Assembly (NCBI RefSeq): GCF_003597395.2
Contig: NC_133771.1
Span: 141,182,312-141,246,311 of the forward strand
Length of the DNA: 64,000 nucleotides
Source: Chelonoidis abingdonii
Taxonomy: Eukaryota; Chordata; Testudines; Testudinidae
Direction: 5' to 3'
The translations under genes and the position numbers were made by a program. Below, one piece after another: positions 63,765 through 64,000 of this stretch. Numbering within the stretch: the stretch's first letter is position 1; each line of letters begins with the position of its first letter. The notes beneath the pieces are model-generated. The model was given only the letters and a program-made list of their open reading frames with translations, searched no databases and was not told the origin of the DNA.

Positions 63765-63835
63765 GATCTTGATCCAAACCAACCAAAAAATCAGTGGAAA
63801 GACTCCTAGTGACTTCAGTGGTCTTCGTCACAACC
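63765..63835. repeat. Old palindromic MITE fragment
   Basis: TCTTGATCCAAACC, then GGAAAGACTCCTAGTGACTT and CAGTGGTCTTCGTCA, match one half of a common palindromic reptile repeat. Confidence 0.35.
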
Positions 63836-63869
63836 AGGATGTGGGCAATCAGGACTAGCAATTAAGATC

Positions 63870-64000
63870 AGTAGTCATGCCTAGTGGTTGGAGCAGGAGC
63901 CAGTGGCCAAGCCTGGGGTCAGAGCTGGAGCCAGAACCAGGAGTCAAACCAAATGTCAGAACCAGAGTCAGGAATCAGAAGTCAAGCAAAGGGCCAGTGC
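63870..64000. repeat. Degenerate GGAGTCAGAGCCAG-type repeat, runs off window
   Basis: Short units of the form GGAGCCAG, GGGTCAGAGC, GGAGTCAAACC and AGAGTCAGGA recur irregularly. This is likely the edge of a larger repeat truncated by the window end. Confidence 0.5.

Noticed and set aside
1..64000. CRISPR arrays, bacterial operons, rRNA genes or an integrated virus with coding regions
   Set aside because: The window has eukaryotic transposon content throughout. No spaced direct-repeat arrays, rRNA signatures or viral gag/pol/env-type frames were seen; LTRs are solo.

Overview
The window is 64 kb of vertebrate nuclear DNA, most likely from a turtle (Testudines). The basis is the mix of repeats: CR1 LINEs of several ages, a tRNA-derived SINE with a CR1-like 3' end, Penelope-like elements (PLEs), many hAT-type miniature elements with 8-bp target-site duplications (TSDs), and chelonian-style solo LTRs. 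I recognise no host protein-coding gene, rRNA or tRNA gene. Every long open frame I could identify belongs to a transposable element. The window reads as a gene desert or the inside of a large intron.

Layout. 1-10 kb: AT-rich unassigned DNA with a solo LTR (2323-3000, 4-bp TSD), a TA-flanked MITE, a hAT MITE, an LTR-like unit split by a 515-bp long-TIR element (7314-7828), and an antisense decayed LINE (8.2-9.66 kb). 10-18 kb: hAT elements at 9968, 14087 and 15677, then old palindromic repeat remnants. 18-22 kb: a repeat-poor block that may be a conserved noncoding element, then an L2-like LINE opened by a MITE and by a CR1 that itself holds a Tigger-like piece. 22-28.6 kb: mostly unassigned, with paired microsatellites, a CORE-SINE and a purine-rich tract. 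28.6-33.2 kb: a CR1 fragment split by a Tigger-like MITE, a second CR1 on the minus strand, and a foldback hAT element hosting a tRNA-derived SINE. 33.6-40.4 kb: hAT elements with clear TSDs, one nested in another. 42.5-48.4 kb: two inverted PLE loci. 54.4 kb: a third, very small inverted PLE. 55.7-60.9 kb: a CR1 with 5' promoter-like sequence, ORF1, ORF2 and 3' end, opened by an 816-bp solo LTR (5-bp TSD) and carrying a 1.1-kb segment of ORF2 inverted in place. 61.7-63.0 kb: a simple-orientation PLE.

Main observations. Two of the inverted PLEs (46837-48396 and 54376-54586) are each flanked by one perfect TSD (13 and 10 bp), so each inverted structure behaves as a single insertion. Their arms carry hammerhead-ribozyme-like cores (CTGANGA, a stem II hairpin, GAAA). 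The CR1 at 55.7-60.9 kb has an in-situ inversion with unusual sequence at its left junction, which is either real or an assembly artefact. The solo LTR inside it has three CCAAT boxes spaced exactly 26 bp apart upstream of a TATA box.

Limits: repeat families are named from recognised motifs, not from a database search. Boundaries without a TSD are approximate.
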